Notes: generated from the sequence alone by a model not told the origin. Shown: positions 27,632 to 37,359, counted from the stretch's first letter. The stretch is 64,000 nucleotides of DNA from Planctomycetales bacterium 10988 (GCA_009664345.1 CP043547.1:5794709-5858708); one strand, 5' to 3'. Numbers and translations: made by a program.

Positions 27632-29908
27632 ATGAACGATCGTCCGCAATGGCTTTATCTGAATCGCACTTTGCAACGTCCTCTGCGTCGTTTGGCAAGG
27701 ATGATTCGTATTTATGTTGTCCTGCAAGGCTTGGCGATTCTGGCGGCGTTCCTCGGTCTGGCGTTTTGGATCACGTTTTGGCTGGATTGGTTGTTGGAGC
27801 TTCCATGGTCCGCCCGTTCGACGATGCTGGGCGTCGTGGGCATTGTTTCCTTGCTCATTCTCTGCTTCGGGATTTTGTGGCGGGTTTTTGCGAGACTTTC
27901 CGAGCGGGGTCTGGCGGTAGTCCTCGAACGGCGGTTTCCGACTTTTCATGATGCCTTACTGACCACGGTAGAGTTGCGACCGCAGCAGTCACTTGGCGAC
28001 TACAATCCGCAAATGCTCGAACTGGCCGAACGGGCCGCCATGGCGGAAGCCGAACGGATTCAAGTTTCAAAGGCGTTGAATTTCGGGCCGCTGCTCATTC
28101 CGTTATATTTGTCCTTTGTCCTGGCCGGCACGATTGTCGGGTATGCCTTTTTCCGTCCGCACTATTTTGATGTGTATGTTGCTCGCGATTTGATGTTGCA
28201 AACCGGAGTGCAATGGCCACGGTCGATCTTGCTGCATGTCGTGGAGCCAGAGTCCTTGGCGGAAACCGGTCTGGCGAAAGTGGCCAATGGCGAGGACTTG
28301 AACTTGATCATCCGCGCCGAAAAAAATCCTTTGTTTGAACAAGTCGAATATCCGCGGTACATGACGATCGACTATCAAGCCCAAGAGCAAGAGAGCGAAG
28401 GAAGCGAGGGAATGACGCTCGAAGGGGACCCGGATGCCGAAGGCCAACGCTATGCCTATCAATTCACCAGTCTCCTCAAGGATGAATACAACATTCAAAT
28501 TTATGCCGCCGATGGGAAGCTAGAGGATTTGAAGATTCAAGTCGTCGATAGCCCTTCCACCACCGAGATGCGGCTGTTGTGTCAATATCCTTCTTATACC
28601 GGATTGCCAAGTCCGCATGAGTTGCCCGTGACCGGCTCGACCAGTTTGCCGTATGGCACGAAAGTCACGCTCGTCGCCGGAGTCAACAAGCCGCTCATTC
28701 ATGCTCGCATCGATTTTGAAAATCCCGACAGCGAAACCGAGCAGGGCTTTGCTTTTCTTCGCGATGATGGTTTGGGCTTCACTTCGGAATTTCGCATGGA
28801 TGAATCGAAGCAAGTCCTGTTGACGCTGACCGACCTAGATCGGATTGAAAGTCGCGAACCGGAACGATTTTCGATTACCATGAAGAAAGATCAATCGCCG
28901 GAAGTCGATGTGCAAACAACGGGCATCGGGCGGCTCATTACCAATAAAGCCGTGATTCCGTTTGAAGGAACACTCCGCGATGATTTCGGGATGACGAAAA
29001 CTTGGTTTGGCTATACCATTGATGCAGGAGAAGCTGAGCAAAAGCCAACGTTGAAACAACCGGTTGGCTCGACCGACTTGGAAATCAATGAAGGATTCGA
29101 AGTCAATGAACTGAACCTGGAGCCGGGGCAGACATTGACTCTCAAAGTACAAGCGGAAGACAACTACGAGGAATGGGAAGAACCTTTGCCACAACAAGGG
29201 AGTAGCTCCCCGATTCCTTTTGAAATTGTGACCGAAGATCAACTCCGTTCGCAGCTTGAACTCCGGGAGTTACGCTTGCGGGAGCGTTTCGAAGCAATCG
29301 TGGCCGAAGTCATTCAACAGCGAGAGATCGTCGCGACCTTGGCTGCCGCTGAGCAAGCAACCGAAATCGAAGAAGAGATCGATGCCGAAGGCGATCTGGA
29401 AGAAGCGGAAGAAATCGCGGAAGTTCGCGAAGAAGCCGTTCCTTCCGCCCAAGCGAATCAGCTTTTGGAAGTCCAACGAGCGGAACAAAATGGCTTGAAG
29501 AATTCCAGCGAGATCCTCGGCGTTGCGGATGCCTTTGAAGACATCGTCGATCAATTGCGAAACAATCGCATTCAAACGGAAGAACTAATCGTGCGACTGT
29601 TGGACGACATTGCCAAGCCGCTGACGGAGATCGCCCAAGAAGACTTCGACGAACTCGATCAGCAGTTGAAAGCCCTGGGCCGTCGGGTTTCGCAAGGCAG
29701 TGCGACTGAGGAAGAGATCGCCGCGACCGTGATTCAATACGATACCATCTTGTCCGAAATGCGAACGGTGCTCAATCGAATGCTAGAGTTGGAAGACTTC
29801 AACGAAGCCCTGGCGATGCTCCGCAGCATTATCGAACAACAAGAAGATTTGCGAACCGCCACCCAAGAAGAACGCCGCCAGCAAGTCCGGCGTTTCCTCT
29901 TTGATTAA
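27632..29908 (+). CDS. Membrane protein with coiled-coil C-terminus (DUF4175-like)
   Basis: Membrane-anchored protein of about 758 residues. Two hydrophobic helices lie near residues 27-52 and 58-84, a third near 152-170. A large extracytoplasmic beta-rich region comes next, and the last 200 residues are strongly charged and predicted coiled coil (REIVATLAAAEQATEIEEEIDAEGDLEEAEE). The overall pattern recalls DUF4175-type proteins found beside MoxR/vWA clusters; I infer this from architecture, not from a diagnostic motif. The ATG at 27632 is preferred over a TTG at 27596. The next gene starts 13 bases downstream. Confidence 0.7.
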   Translation: MNDRPQWLYLNRTLQRPLRRLARMIRIYVVLQGLAILAAFLGLAFWITFWLDWLLELPWSARSTMLGVVGIVSLLILCFGILWRVFARLSERGLAVVLERRFPTFHDALLTTVELRPQQSLGDYNPQMLELAERAAMAEAERIQVSKALNFGPLLIPLYLSFVLAGTIVGYAFFRPHYFDVYVARDLMLQTGVQWPRSILLHVVEPESLAETGLAKVANGEDLNLIIRAEKNPLFEQVEYPRYMTIDYQAQEQESEGSEGMTLEGDPDAEGQRYAYQFTSLLKDEYNIQIYAADGKLEDLKIQVVDSPSTTEMRLLCQYPSYTGLPSPHELPVTGSTSLPYGTKVTLVAGVNKPLIHARIDFENPDSETEQGFAFLRDDGLGFTSEFRMDESKQVLLTLTDLDRIESREPERFSITMKKDQSPEVDVQTTGIGRLITNKAVIPFEGTLRDDFGMTKTWFGYTIDAGEAEQKPTLKQPVGSTDLEINEGFEVNELNLEPGQTLTLKVQAEDNYEEWEEPLPQQGSSSPIPFEIVTEDQLRSQLELRELRLRERFEAIVAEVIQQREIVATLAAAEQATEIEEEIDAEGDLEEAEEIAEVREEAVPSAQANQLLEVQRAEQNGLKNSSEILGVADAFEDIVDQLRNNRIQTEELIVRLLDDIAKPLTEIAQEDFDELDQQLKALGRRVSQGSATEEEIAATVIQYDTILSEMRTVLNRMLELEDFNEALAMLRSIIEQQEDLRTATQEERRQQVRRFLFD

Positions 29909-29921
29909 TTGGAGAGTTCTC

Positions 29922-31808
29922 ATGCAGTCAAGCAATCCCCGAGCTAGGCGATTTCGCACTCGCTTGCCCCTTTCGCCCTGGTGGCTATTGTCGCTTGTTT
30001 TAGGAATCTCGCTTTCCGTGCCGGGCCTGCTCGTCGCTCAGGAAGAAGGCGAAGCCGCGGAAGCTGCGGAAAAGGAAGCAAGCGCCGAACTCGCCGCCCA
30101 GCAGCAGCGTTTAGCGGAAACCTATCAACGCTTCGAGTTGATTCTCGAACGCATGGCCGAACTCAAAGCCGCCGATGAACCGGCTCGAGCGGGGCTTTTG
30201 CGGAAAGCCCTCGAACAAAGTAAGGAAGGGCTGATCGGTCAGCGGATGCTAACCTTGATCAAAATGTTGGAAGACGACCGCCTGGCCGAATCGCTCAAAA
30301 ATCAAGAAGCCCTCTCTTCGGACCTCAAAAATATTCTCACGTTGTTGTTGAGTGAGGATGAAGAAAAGCGGAAGCAGGAAGAAAAGAAAAAAATCCAAGA
30401 AACGATCAAAGAGATCTCCCGGCTGATCAAAGATCAAGAAGGATTGCAAAATCAAACCGAGGCGACCAGAGAACTGGCCAAGCTCGCCGAAATGCAAGCG
30501 GAACTCGCCAAGCAAGCCGGTAGAGTCGTCGATGGCATGAACCCTGACGGGAAGCCCGGCGAACAGAGCGATGCGGAATCGAAGGAAGGTTCCGAAGAAG
30601 GGAAGGAAGGCCAAGAAGGAAAAGAGGGCGAATCAAAAGAAGGAAAAGAAGGCGAGTCCTCCGACAGCGAATCGCAATCCTCTTCTGAATCGGAAGGAAA
30701 AGAGGGAAAAGAAGGCGAGTCCAAAGAAGGCGAAGATTCAAAGTCGAAATCGAAAGAAGGCGAATCCAAAGAGTCCGAGAGTAAAGAATCCGAATCGCAA
30801 GAAGGTTCTGAAAGCCAATCCAGCGAAAGTTCCAGCGAGTCGCAAGATTCGCAATCCAGTGAATCTTCTCAATCGCAGCCTTCGGAATCTTCCCAAAGCC
30901 AAGGACAGCCCAGCCAAGGTTCCGAATCGCAACAGAGCGAACAAGAGCAACAGGCCCAAGCACAGCAAGCCCAACAACCGCCTCAACCGGGCGAACAACG
31001 GCTGGCCGAAGCTCAGCAGAGGATGGAAGAGGCCCAGAAGAAACTGGAAGAAGCGAAACGAGATGGAGCGATTGAGGAGCAGGAAGAAGCCCTTCAAGCC
31101 CTCCGCGAAGCCAAGGCCGAACTCGAACGCATCCTCCAACAGATGCGGGAAGAGGAAATGAAACGAACCTTGGCCATGCTTGAACAGCGTTTTAAACAAA
31201 TGCTGGAAATGCAGGTGGAGGTTTACGAAGCGACCGCCGTGCTGAATCAAGTTGAATTGGAACTCCGCGATCGGAACTTCACCATTCAAGCGAGTTTGCT
31301 CGGTCGCGAAGAAAACAACATCGTCTTGGAAGCCGAACGAACTTTGACCTTGCTGCAAGAAGAAGGTTCCGCCGTCGCCTTCCCGGAGGTCCTTTCGCAA
31401 ATCCTCGATGATATGCGGACCGTCACGACGCGGCTGCAAGGTGCCCAAGTCGGGAAAATGACCCAAGGCATCGAAGAGGATATCATTGAAGGGTTGGACG
31501 AAATGTTGCAAGCCCTTAAACAAGCACAAGAGGACATGGAAGAAGATCAGCCACCTTCATCGCCACCGGGTGGAGGTCAGCAAGGCGGCCCGCAAGAACA
31601 GCCGTTGATCGATGTCTTGGCCGAACTTCGCATGATCAAATCGTTGCAAGAACGCGTCAACCGGCGAACCGACCGTTACCGGGAGATACTCGATGATCTT
31701 CAGCAGGCCACCGATCCGGAAATTCAAGCGGAACTCCAAGAACTCGCCATTCGTCAAGGTCGCATTTATCGCGTTACCCGAGATATTGTGGTTGGAAAGA
31801 ACCGATGA
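29922..31808 (+). CDS. Exported Ser/Glu/Lys/Gln-rich low-complexity protein
   Basis: Exported protein of about 628 residues of unknown function. GGAGAG lies 5 bases before the ATG at 29922. A signal peptide or anchor (WWLLSLVLGISLSVPGLLVAQ) is followed by helical Glu/Lys/Ala-rich sequence. A low-complexity tract of about 150 residues (about 205-360) is built from KEG, ESKEG, SES and SSQSQ units. Then comes a long coiled coil (about 360-435) and a Gln/Pro/Gly spacer before a helical C-terminus. The tract looks unstructured and highly charged, as in cell-wall- or polymer-binding proteins. It overlaps the next gene by 4 bases. It has no counterpart in the second cassette. Confidence 0.75.
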   Translation: MQSSNPRARRFRTRLPLSPWWLLSLVLGISLSVPGLLVAQEEGEAAEAAEKEASAELAAQQQRLAETYQRFELILERMAELKAADEPARAGLLRKALEQSKEGLIGQRMLTLIKMLEDDRLAESLKNQEALSSDLKNILTLLLSEDEEKRKQEEKKKIQETIKEISRLIKDQEGLQNQTEATRELAKLAEMQAELAKQAGRVVDGMNPDGKPGEQSDAESKEGSEEGKEGQEGKEGESKEGKEGESSDSESQSSSESEGKEGKEGESKEGEDSKSKSKEGESKESESKESESQEGSESQSSESSSESQDSQSSESSQSQPSESSQSQGQPSQGSESQQSEQEQQAQAQQAQQPPQPGEQRLAEAQQRMEEAQKKLEEAKRDGAIEEQEEALQALREAKAELERILQQMREEEMKRTLAMLEQRFKQMLEMQVEVYEATAVLNQVELELRDRNFTIQASLLGREENNIVLEAERTLTLLQEEGSAVAFPEVLSQILDDMRTVTTRLQGAQVGKMTQGIEEDIIEGLDEMLQALKQAQEDMEEDQPPSSPPGGGQQGGPQEQPLIDVLAELRMIKSLQERVNRRTDRYREILDDLQQATDPEIQAELQELAIRQGRIYRVTRDIVVGKNR

Positions 31809-32920
31809 ACCTCACACAATTATATGATTGCAATTCGCAAAACCGCTGGCGATGTCGCGTTTCCTTGACGTTCGCTTTCGTCGGAACTATGCTGCTTGCC
31901 GCTTCCCCAGCCCTGGCACAGCAAGCCCCGGAGGAGTTGGAGAAGCAGTACACTTTCTATCCCCTACCCACTGAGGAAATCGGCCCTCGCTTGGAAAATT
32001 GGCTCGAGTCGCAACCTCTAGCGGAGCCTGCACGGCAACAAGCCCGGAAAGTATGGGAAGCCTTGGCCGAGGAAAGTGATGCTTCCGCTCGACTCAAGCA
32101 ACTGGTCCTTTCCGTTGCTCAGGTGAATGCCGAAGTCGAGAGCGTCTATCAGCTCTGCATGCAACCTCGGCAGTCGATTATCCTTCCCGATTTGACTTGG
32201 CTGCAAGAGCAGGATGCGAAGGATTTTGTGTGGGGAAACGTCCGGCTCTTTGTCGGTCAGTGGCTCGCCCGGCACCGTTATTATGATCATAGTTCGTTGA
32301 TGCTCGAAGGCATTTCTCATGACCAATTGATCGATCCGGCGAGTTTCTTTTTCTCCGAAGCCGTTTGCTTCCAACAACTGATCAAACAGAAAGAAGCCCT
32401 CGCCGCGATTGATCGTCTTCTGGAAGAAACCGCTGCCTGCCCCGAACGATATCGCCAAGTCGCCATGTTGATGAAAGAGGATATTTCCAAGCTTGAGGAA
32501 GAATCGCTAGATCATATCGCCCGGCAGATGGCCGACAGTCAACGTCGTCTCGAATTGGCCCAAGCGACTCCTGAGATCGATGTGACCCAACAAGTGCAGG
32601 ATAATATTGTCAATTCGCTGGAGCAGATCATCAAGAAACTGGAAGAGCAGCAACAACAGCAAGCTGGCGGGGCCGCACCAGGCTCGGCCAATGGGAATCG
32701 ATCGCTTCAGCCCGCGAATGAAAGTACACCGGCCGGAGGGGGCGGACCAGGGGAAGTCGGACCTCGCGACTTGAAACCGGGTGAGCAATGGGGAGAACTT
32801 CCACCCAAAGAGCGAGAGCGAGCCATTCAACAAGCGGCCAAGAACTTTCCTTCTCACTATCGAGAAGTCATTGAACAGTATTTCCGTAAAATCGCCTCGG
32901 AGCCTGCCCGCGACGAATAA
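31805..32920 (+). CDS. Exported protein of unknown function, last gene of cassette 1
   Basis: A 371-residue exported protein, translationally coupled to the previous gene (ATGA overlap). The signal peptide is VSLTFAFVGTMLLAASPALAQ (ending about residue 39). The body is helical and has TPR-like character (residues 50-250). A poly-Gln/Gly/Ala linker follows (about 278-320), and the conserved-looking end reads PKERERAIQQAAKNFPSHYREVIEQYFRKIA. No catalytic motif is evident. Its position ending a MoxR-vWA operon suggests an extracytoplasmic accessory subunit. Confidence 0.72.
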   Translation: MNLTQLYDCNSQNRWRCRVSLTFAFVGTMLLAASPALAQQAPEELEKQYTFYPLPTEEIGPRLENWLESQPLAEPARQQARKVWEALAEESDASARLKQLVLSVAQVNAEVESVYQLCMQPRQSIILPDLTWLQEQDAKDFVWGNVRLFVGQWLARHRYYDHSSLMLEGISHDQLIDPASFFFSEAVCFQQLIKQKEALAAIDRLLEETAACPERYRQVAMLMKEDISKLEEESLDHIARQMADSQRRLELAQATPEIDVTQQVQDNIVNSLEQIIKKLEEQQQQQAGGAAPGSANGNRSLQPANESTPAGGGGPGEVGPRDLKPGEQWGELPPKERERAIQQAAKNFPSHYREVIEQYFRKIASEPARDE

Positions 32921-33050
32921 GCTCATCAGGAACACCGGTCAGAAGTAGAGTTTTTGGGGAGTCGGAAGAGGTCTCTTTCCGCAGCTTGCCAGATTATTTA
33001 GAATAGATGAAAATAGCATGGCGTTTCATTAGAAGAAAAAGTTATTATAA

Positions 33051-33079
33051 CAGAAGAGATGTCTGAGCGTTCTCTTCTG
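33051..33079. repeat. Perfect 9-base inverted repeat upstream of NPCBM gene
   Basis: CAGAAGAGA (33051-33059) and TCTCTTCTG (33071-33079) are perfect arms around an 11-base loop. The element lies about 100 bases before the NPCBM gene, in its likely promoter or 5' leader, and could be an operator or an mRNA hairpin. Confidence 0.45.
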
Positions 33080-33102
33080 AAAAATACGAGCGTCGACAGA
33101 AT

Positions 33103-33129
33103 CGAGCCTCGCTGCTCGGTTTGTTTTTT
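33103..33129 (+). terminator. Possible terminator between cassette 1 and protease operon
   Basis: CGAGC (33103-33107) pairs with GCTCG (33114-33118), followed by GTTTGTTTTTT. The stem is only 5 pairs, so this is a weak candidate for the end of the MoxR cassette transcript, or an attenuator of the gene starting at 33177. Confidence 0.35.
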
Positions 33130-33176
33130 GGTCTTCGTTCTTCGGTTTTCTTCCATCACGAACCAAAGGAAGCAGT

Positions 33177-34352
33177 GTGATTTCTCCGTGGCTGGCAATG
33201 CTCGTTCTGACTACGACTCCTTCAGTCGATGTGATCACGTTGCAGAACGAGTTCTCTGGGAATGTTCAACAGATTTCCGCGGACGGCATTCAGCTGGAAA
33301 CCGACACGGACACCCAAGAGATCGCCTGGCGAGACTTGCTTCAACTCGATTTTGATCGAACCGCACGACCGCCCTCTGCTGGGGCAGAAGTCCGTTTGAC
33401 CGATGAGACAACGCTCAAATCCAGTTCACTTTCGATCGCGGACTCGGTCCTCTCTTGCCAACTGGCAGATTCTCTCACCGCCAAGGTTCCCGTCAAAGGC
33501 GTTCGTTCGATTCTCTTCGGGGAATTGAATGAGACTCTAACCCCGCAATGGCAATCCATTCTCCAGTCCAAGCCGACCACCGATTTGCTGGTCATTCAAA
33601 AAGGTGAGACCCTCGACTATCTCGAAGGAATCATCGGGAAGATGGACGAAACGACGATTGAATTTACTTTGGAAGGGGATGAGATCCCCGTTCCGAAAGA
33701 TCGCGTCTTCGCCTTGGTCTATTTTCAAAACATTGCCCCCAGTAAGCCCCCGACGATCTTGGGATATCTGCAAGACACCGCAGGCAACCAATTTACGTTG
33801 GCCAAAGTAAGTTGGAAGCCAAGTACTCCCGACTCACTTTTGAGTTTAGAAACCATTGCGGGAATGCGCGTTTCGGTTCCGCTGGAAACGGTCGTTCGTA
33901 TTCGCGGAAGTGTGGAATATCTAAGTGATTTTGAACCGCTCAACGTCAAAGTTGAGCACCCGGTCCCGCTCCCTTATACGCAATGGGAGCCTCAACGGGA
34001 TCGCCATTTCTATGGGGGACCGCTACAAATAGGTGAGACGGTCTATCGCAAAGGGCTTTCGCTGCATAGTCGCACTAAGATCGAATATTATCTCGGTGGG
34101 AAATATCGTAAGCTCTTGGGCTTTGCCGGAATTGACCAGGCGGCCTCCGATAGTCTCGGGAACGTGCGACTGGTGATACGCGGCGACAACCGGATTCTGC
34201 TGGAAGCGGAACTCTTGGTTTCCGATCCCCAACCCGTTGAACTGGACCTGAATCTTGCCAAGGTACAACGCCTGGAAATCTTGGTCGATTACGGCGAAGG
34301 CAACGACACGGGTGATCACGTCTGCTTAGGAAATCTGAGGTTAATCAAATGA
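33177..34352 (+). CDS. Exported NPCBM-domain protein
   Basis: A 391-residue protein starting at GTG 33177 with AAAGGAAG 5-7 bases upstream. A short hydrophobic N-terminus (SPWLAMLVLTTTP) may act as a signal peptide. The N-terminal two thirds are beta-rich with no named domain. The C-terminal 140 residues match the NPCBM/NEW2 carbohydrate-binding type: HFYGGPLQIGETVYRKGLSLHSRTKIEYYLGGKYRKL, then AGIDQ...GNVRLVIRGD and a closing VDYGEGNDTGDHVCLGNLRL. Its stop overlaps the start of the HtrA-like protease by 4 bases, so the two are made together and may act together outside the cytoplasm. Confidence 0.8.
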   Translation: MISPWLAMLVLTTTPSVDVITLQNEFSGNVQQISADGIQLETDTDTQEIAWRDLLQLDFDRTARPPSAGAEVRLTDETTLKSSSLSIADSVLSCQLADSLTAKVPVKGVRSILFGELNETLTPQWQSILQSKPTTDLLVIQKGETLDYLEGIIGKMDETTIEFTLEGDEIPVPKDRVFALVYFQNIAPSKPPTILGYLQDTAGNQFTLAKVSWKPSTPDSLLSLETIAGMRVSVPLETVVRIRGSVEYLSDFEPLNVKVEHPVPLPYTQWEPQRDRHFYGGPLQIGETVYRKGLSLHSRTKIEYYLGGKYRKLLGFAGIDQAASDSLGNVRLVIRGDNRILLEAELLVSDPQPVELDLNLAKVQRLEILVDYGEGNDTGDHVCLGNLRLIK

Positions 34353-36091
34353 AGCGGTTTGCAGGATGGATCGTTGTTCTTACCGTGTGGCTGAGTTGGA
34401 ATCTCTCCACACAGGCGGCCGCTCCCGAAGTCTTGGAAGCGGAAGCAGCCCGAGTTGCCGTCATTCAAAAGGCGATGCCTGCGGTGGTCGCGATCTTCGG
34501 CGGAGCCGGTGATGGTGGCGGTTCCGGCGTCCTGATCTCGCCCGACGGCTATGCTTTAAGCAACTATCACGTCACCAAACCAGCGGGAAATGCCATGAAA
34601 TGTGGGCTTCCCGATGGCAAACTCTATGATGCGGTGATCGTCGGCATTGATCCGACTGGAGATGTCGCCTTGGTCAAACTCTTGGGACGCGATGATTTTC
34701 CCTATGCCGAAATCGCCGATAGTGACCACGTCCGCGTCGGGGACTGGACTTTTGCGATGGGAAATCCATTTCTACTAGCGACCGACTTCACCCCGACGGT
34801 GACGTACGGGATTGTCTCCGGGATTCATCGTTATCAATATCCTGCCGGCACCCTTTTGGAATACGCGGACTGTATTCAAGTCGATGCTTCCATCAACCCA
34901 GGGAATTCCGGCGGCCCGCTCTTCAATGCAGAAGGCCAACTGATCGGAATCAACGGTCGCGGTTCGTTTGAAAAGCGAGGTCGCGTCAATGTCGGCGTCG
35001 GCTACGCAATTACCATCAATCAGATTCAAAACTTTCTCGGCCATCTTAAAAGTGGACGCGTGGTAGACCATGCGACCTTGGGAGCCCGGGTCGGAACTTC
35101 CCCCGATGGACAAGTCATCGTGACCGATATTCTCCAATCGGCGGATGCCTATCGTCGTGGACTTCGTTATGGAGATGAAATCGTTCGCTTCGCCGATCGG
35201 CCGATTCGCACGGTCAATCAAATGAAAAACGCATTGGGTATTTTCCCCAAAGGTTGGCGAATCCCCCTTGTTTACCGTCGAGATGGAAAACGACATCGGA
35301 TCTTTATCCGTCTTGAAGGGGTCCACCGCTCCGGAGAATTGCAAGAACTTTTGGCAGGCCCGCGTCGCCCGATGATGCCCCAGCCGAAGCCCGACGAGGA
35401 AGATGAAGCCCCCGATCCCGAAATGCCGGCAGGTCACGAATCTTCCCCGATGCCAGAAATTGCCAAAGCCCACTATGAATCCAAAGCTGGTTACGCCAAT
35501 TACTATTTCAATCGGCTTCAGCAAGAAACGGTTTGGCAGAATTTCTTGCAATACGGCGACTTCCAAAATCTGCGAGGCAATTGGAATATGACCGGTTCGA
35601 CCGATCAAGGCCAGCCGGTGGTTTTTGATTTGGAAACGGAACAAGCGATCGCCATGCTCCCGACCGGAAATGCGAATATCCCGATCACGGTCGATCTTTC
35701 CGCCGAGTTGCGGCCGTTGGGAAGTGGGGGGCTGTTGCCGGCTCTAGTGATTTGGAAACATTTGTTAACACATGGCATTACCGAATTTGGTCCGCTGTAC
35801 TATTTAGGGACTGCCCCGCTGCCGGAGGATGACGTCCGCTATCATGTATTGATCGGCACCTATTCCCGCGTAGAGGCCCATTTTTACTTCCATCCGGAAA
35901 CAGGCCAGTTGGTGAAATTGGAAACCTTTCCGGAAGATGATACAGACCCTTGTGAGGTCTTCTTTTCGGATTATGCGGAAGTCGAAGGCCGCTCGGTGCC
36001 CCATCGGTGGGAAGTTTATCATGCGGATCAACGCTTTGGGACCTATACCTTTACAGACTTCCATTTAGAGGCCCAAGCGGATTATGAATAA
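34349..36091 (+). CDS. HtrA-like (S1C) serine protease with PDZ domain, catalytically intact
   Basis: Exported trypsin-like protease of 580 residues. After a signal peptide (about residues 1-24) the protease domain keeps the full triad: H74 in SNYHV, D105 in PTGDVALVK and S187 in NPGNSGGPLF. One PDZ domain follows (about 235-310, ILQSADAYRRGLRYGDEIVRFADRP). The last 200 residues form an extra beta-rich domain of unknown type that contains repeated aromatic residues. Translationally coupled to the NPCBM gene and followed by two inactive relatives. Probable role is envelope protein quality control or regulated processing; the extra domain is unusual for DegP/HtrA proteins. Confidence 0.9.
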   Translation: MKRFAGWIVVLTVWLSWNLSTQAAAPEVLEAEAARVAVIQKAMPAVVAIFGGAGDGGGSGVLISPDGYALSNYHVTKPAGNAMKCGLPDGKLYDAVIVGIDPTGDVALVKLLGRDDFPYAEIADSDHVRVGDWTFAMGNPFLLATDFTPTVTYGIVSGIHRYQYPAGTLLEYADCIQVDASINPGNSGGPLFNAEGQLIGINGRGSFEKRGRVNVGVGYAITINQIQNFLGHLKSGRVVDHATLGARVGTSPDGQVIVTDILQSADAYRRGLRYGDEIVRFADRPIRTVNQMKNALGIFPKGWRIPLVYRRDGKRHRIFIRLEGVHRSGELQELLAGPRRPMMPQPKPDEEDEAPDPEMPAGHESSPMPEIAKAHYESKAGYANYYFNRLQQETVWQNFLQYGDFQNLRGNWNMTGSTDQGQPVVFDLETEQAIAMLPTGNANIPITVDLSAELRPLGSGGLLPALVIWKHLLTHGITEFGPLYYLGTAPLPEDDVRYHVLIGTYSRVEAHFYFHPETGQLVKLETFPEDDTDPCEVFFSDYAEVEGRSVPHRWEVYHADQRFGTYTFTDFHLEAQADYE

Positions 36092-36143
36092 TGAAAAGAC
36101 CAACCGGCCAGCCTTCGCCACCTAAAATTGAACACATAAAGAG

Positions 36144-36161
36144 AAACGATCGGAATCGTTT
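36144..36161 (+). other. Hairpin before the pseudo-protease gene
   Basis: AAACGAT (36144-36150) pairs with ATCGTTT (36155-36161) around CGGA, about 30 bases before the GTG start at 36191. The T-run is too short for a good terminator, so it may tune read-through or mRNA stability between the two genes. Confidence 0.35.
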
Positions 36162-36190
36162 TGCTCTTGGCTCTTAGTGGAGATCGATCG

Positions 36191-37291
36191 GTGCAATCTC
36201 TTTGGATATCTCGAACAGGTAAGATTCAACCGGCCAGCTTTCGAGCTGTGCGGCTGGTGTTCTTTCTCCTGATGCTTCTTTCCTGTGGACTCTGGATCGG
36301 AAGTAATCCTCTCTTCGCTCAGGCGAATTTCTACCAAGATGTCTTTGTCCAAAGTCGGAACCGCATGGTCAAAATTTATGGGGCCGGCGGATTTCAAGGG
36401 CTAGAGGCTTACCAAACCGGTTGTTTGATTTCCGGCGAAGGGCATGTCTTGACGGTTTGGAGTTATGTCCTTGATACCAATTACATCACGGTGGTTCTTG
36501 ATGATGGTCGGCGTTATGAAGAGGCCGAACTTGTCGGAGCCGACCCTCGCCGCGAGATCGCGATTCTCAAAATCAAAGGCGAAAACTTTCCACACTTCGA
36601 TCTTTCTCAGTCAGCCCAGGCCAATGTCGGCAGCCGCGTCGTCGCGATGAGTAATCTATATGGAGTCGCTACCGGAAACGAACCGGTCAGCGTGCAACAT
36701 GGGGTGGTCGCCGCGAAGGCCCCGCTCAATGCCCGCCGAGGAGTTTTCGAAACGCCTCTGCAGGGCGATGTTTATGTTCTGGATGCCATGACCAATAACC
36801 CCGGTGCGGCTGGTGGAATCGTTCTCAATCGTGAAGGAAAACTGTTGGGGATGCTCGGGAAGGAATTGCGGAGTACTTTGAACAATACTTGGCTGAACTA
36901 TGCGATTCCCTTTGATTCCGATTTTCAAGAAACCGTCGAGCTGATCAAGCAAGGGCAATATGTGCCGGCCTCGATCGATCCAGAGGCGGAGCTTCCTCCT
37001 TATCCTCTGACTTTAACTTCCCTCGGAATCGAGCTGGTTCCGGATGTCGTCCAACGTACGCCGCCGTTTATCGATTTTGTCTATGAAGGTTCTTCCGCCG
37101 CCGAAGCTGGCCTGGAACCGGGGGACTTGATCATCTTCTTGGATGGACAATTGATTCAATCCTGTAAGATTTTGCAAGAAACGATTCGTCGGATCGATTC
37201 GACGGAGGATGTCTCGCTGACCATCACCCGAGGGAATGAACTGCTGGAATTTGAACTCTCCGGATCTTTGTTAAATACCATTGGACCTTGA
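36191..37291 (+). CDS. HtrA-like pseudo-protease with PDZ domain
   Basis: Exported or anchored protein of about 366 residues with the trypsin-like/PDZ layout, but every catalytic position is changed. Aligned to the upstream protease, His becomes S91 (GHVLTVWSYV against GYALSNYHV), Asp becomes E122 (DPRREIAILK) and Ser becomes A207 (NPGAAGG). The surrounding fold motifs are kept, so it is a conserved inactive homologue rather than a decaying gene. A PDZ domain lies near residues 290-340 (EGSSAAEAGLEPGDLIIFLDGQ). A GTG at 36191 with GTGGAGA 7 bases upstream is preferred over TTG 36161; a hydrophobic helix follows at residues 20-43. Likely a regulatory or scaffolding partner. Confidence 0.82.
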   Translation: MQSLWISRTGKIQPASFRAVRLVFFLLMLLSCGLWIGSNPLFAQANFYQDVFVQSRNRMVKIYGAGGFQGLEAYQTGCLISGEGHVLTVWSYVLDTNYITVVLDDGRRYEEAELVGADPRREIAILKIKGENFPHFDLSQSAQANVGSRVVAMSNLYGVATGNEPVSVQHGVVAAKAPLNARRGVFETPLQGDVYVLDAMTNNPGAAGGIVLNREGKLLGMLGKELRSTLNNTWLNYAIPFDSDFQETVELIKQGQYVPASIDPEAELPPYPLTLTSLGIELVPDVVQRTPPFIDFVYEGSSAAEAGLEPGDLIIFLDGQLIQSCKILQETIRRIDSTEDVSLTITRGNELLEFELSGSLLNTIGP

Positions 37292-37359
37292 GAGGAAGCC
37301 TTTCCCTCCTTGTCAATTGCCGTCTTTGTGTTGTTGCTTGTTAGAAATGATGGTGTGTC

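Noticed and set aside
30738-31529. 263-codon minus-strand open frame
   Set aside because: It is antisense to the Ser/Glu/Lys-rich gene. Its Leu/Phe/Arg-rich product is the mirror of the low-complexity codons and has no domain or ribosome binding site.
34775-35644. 289-codon minus-strand open frame
   Set aside because: Antisense to the active HtrA-like protease, with no recognisable domain.
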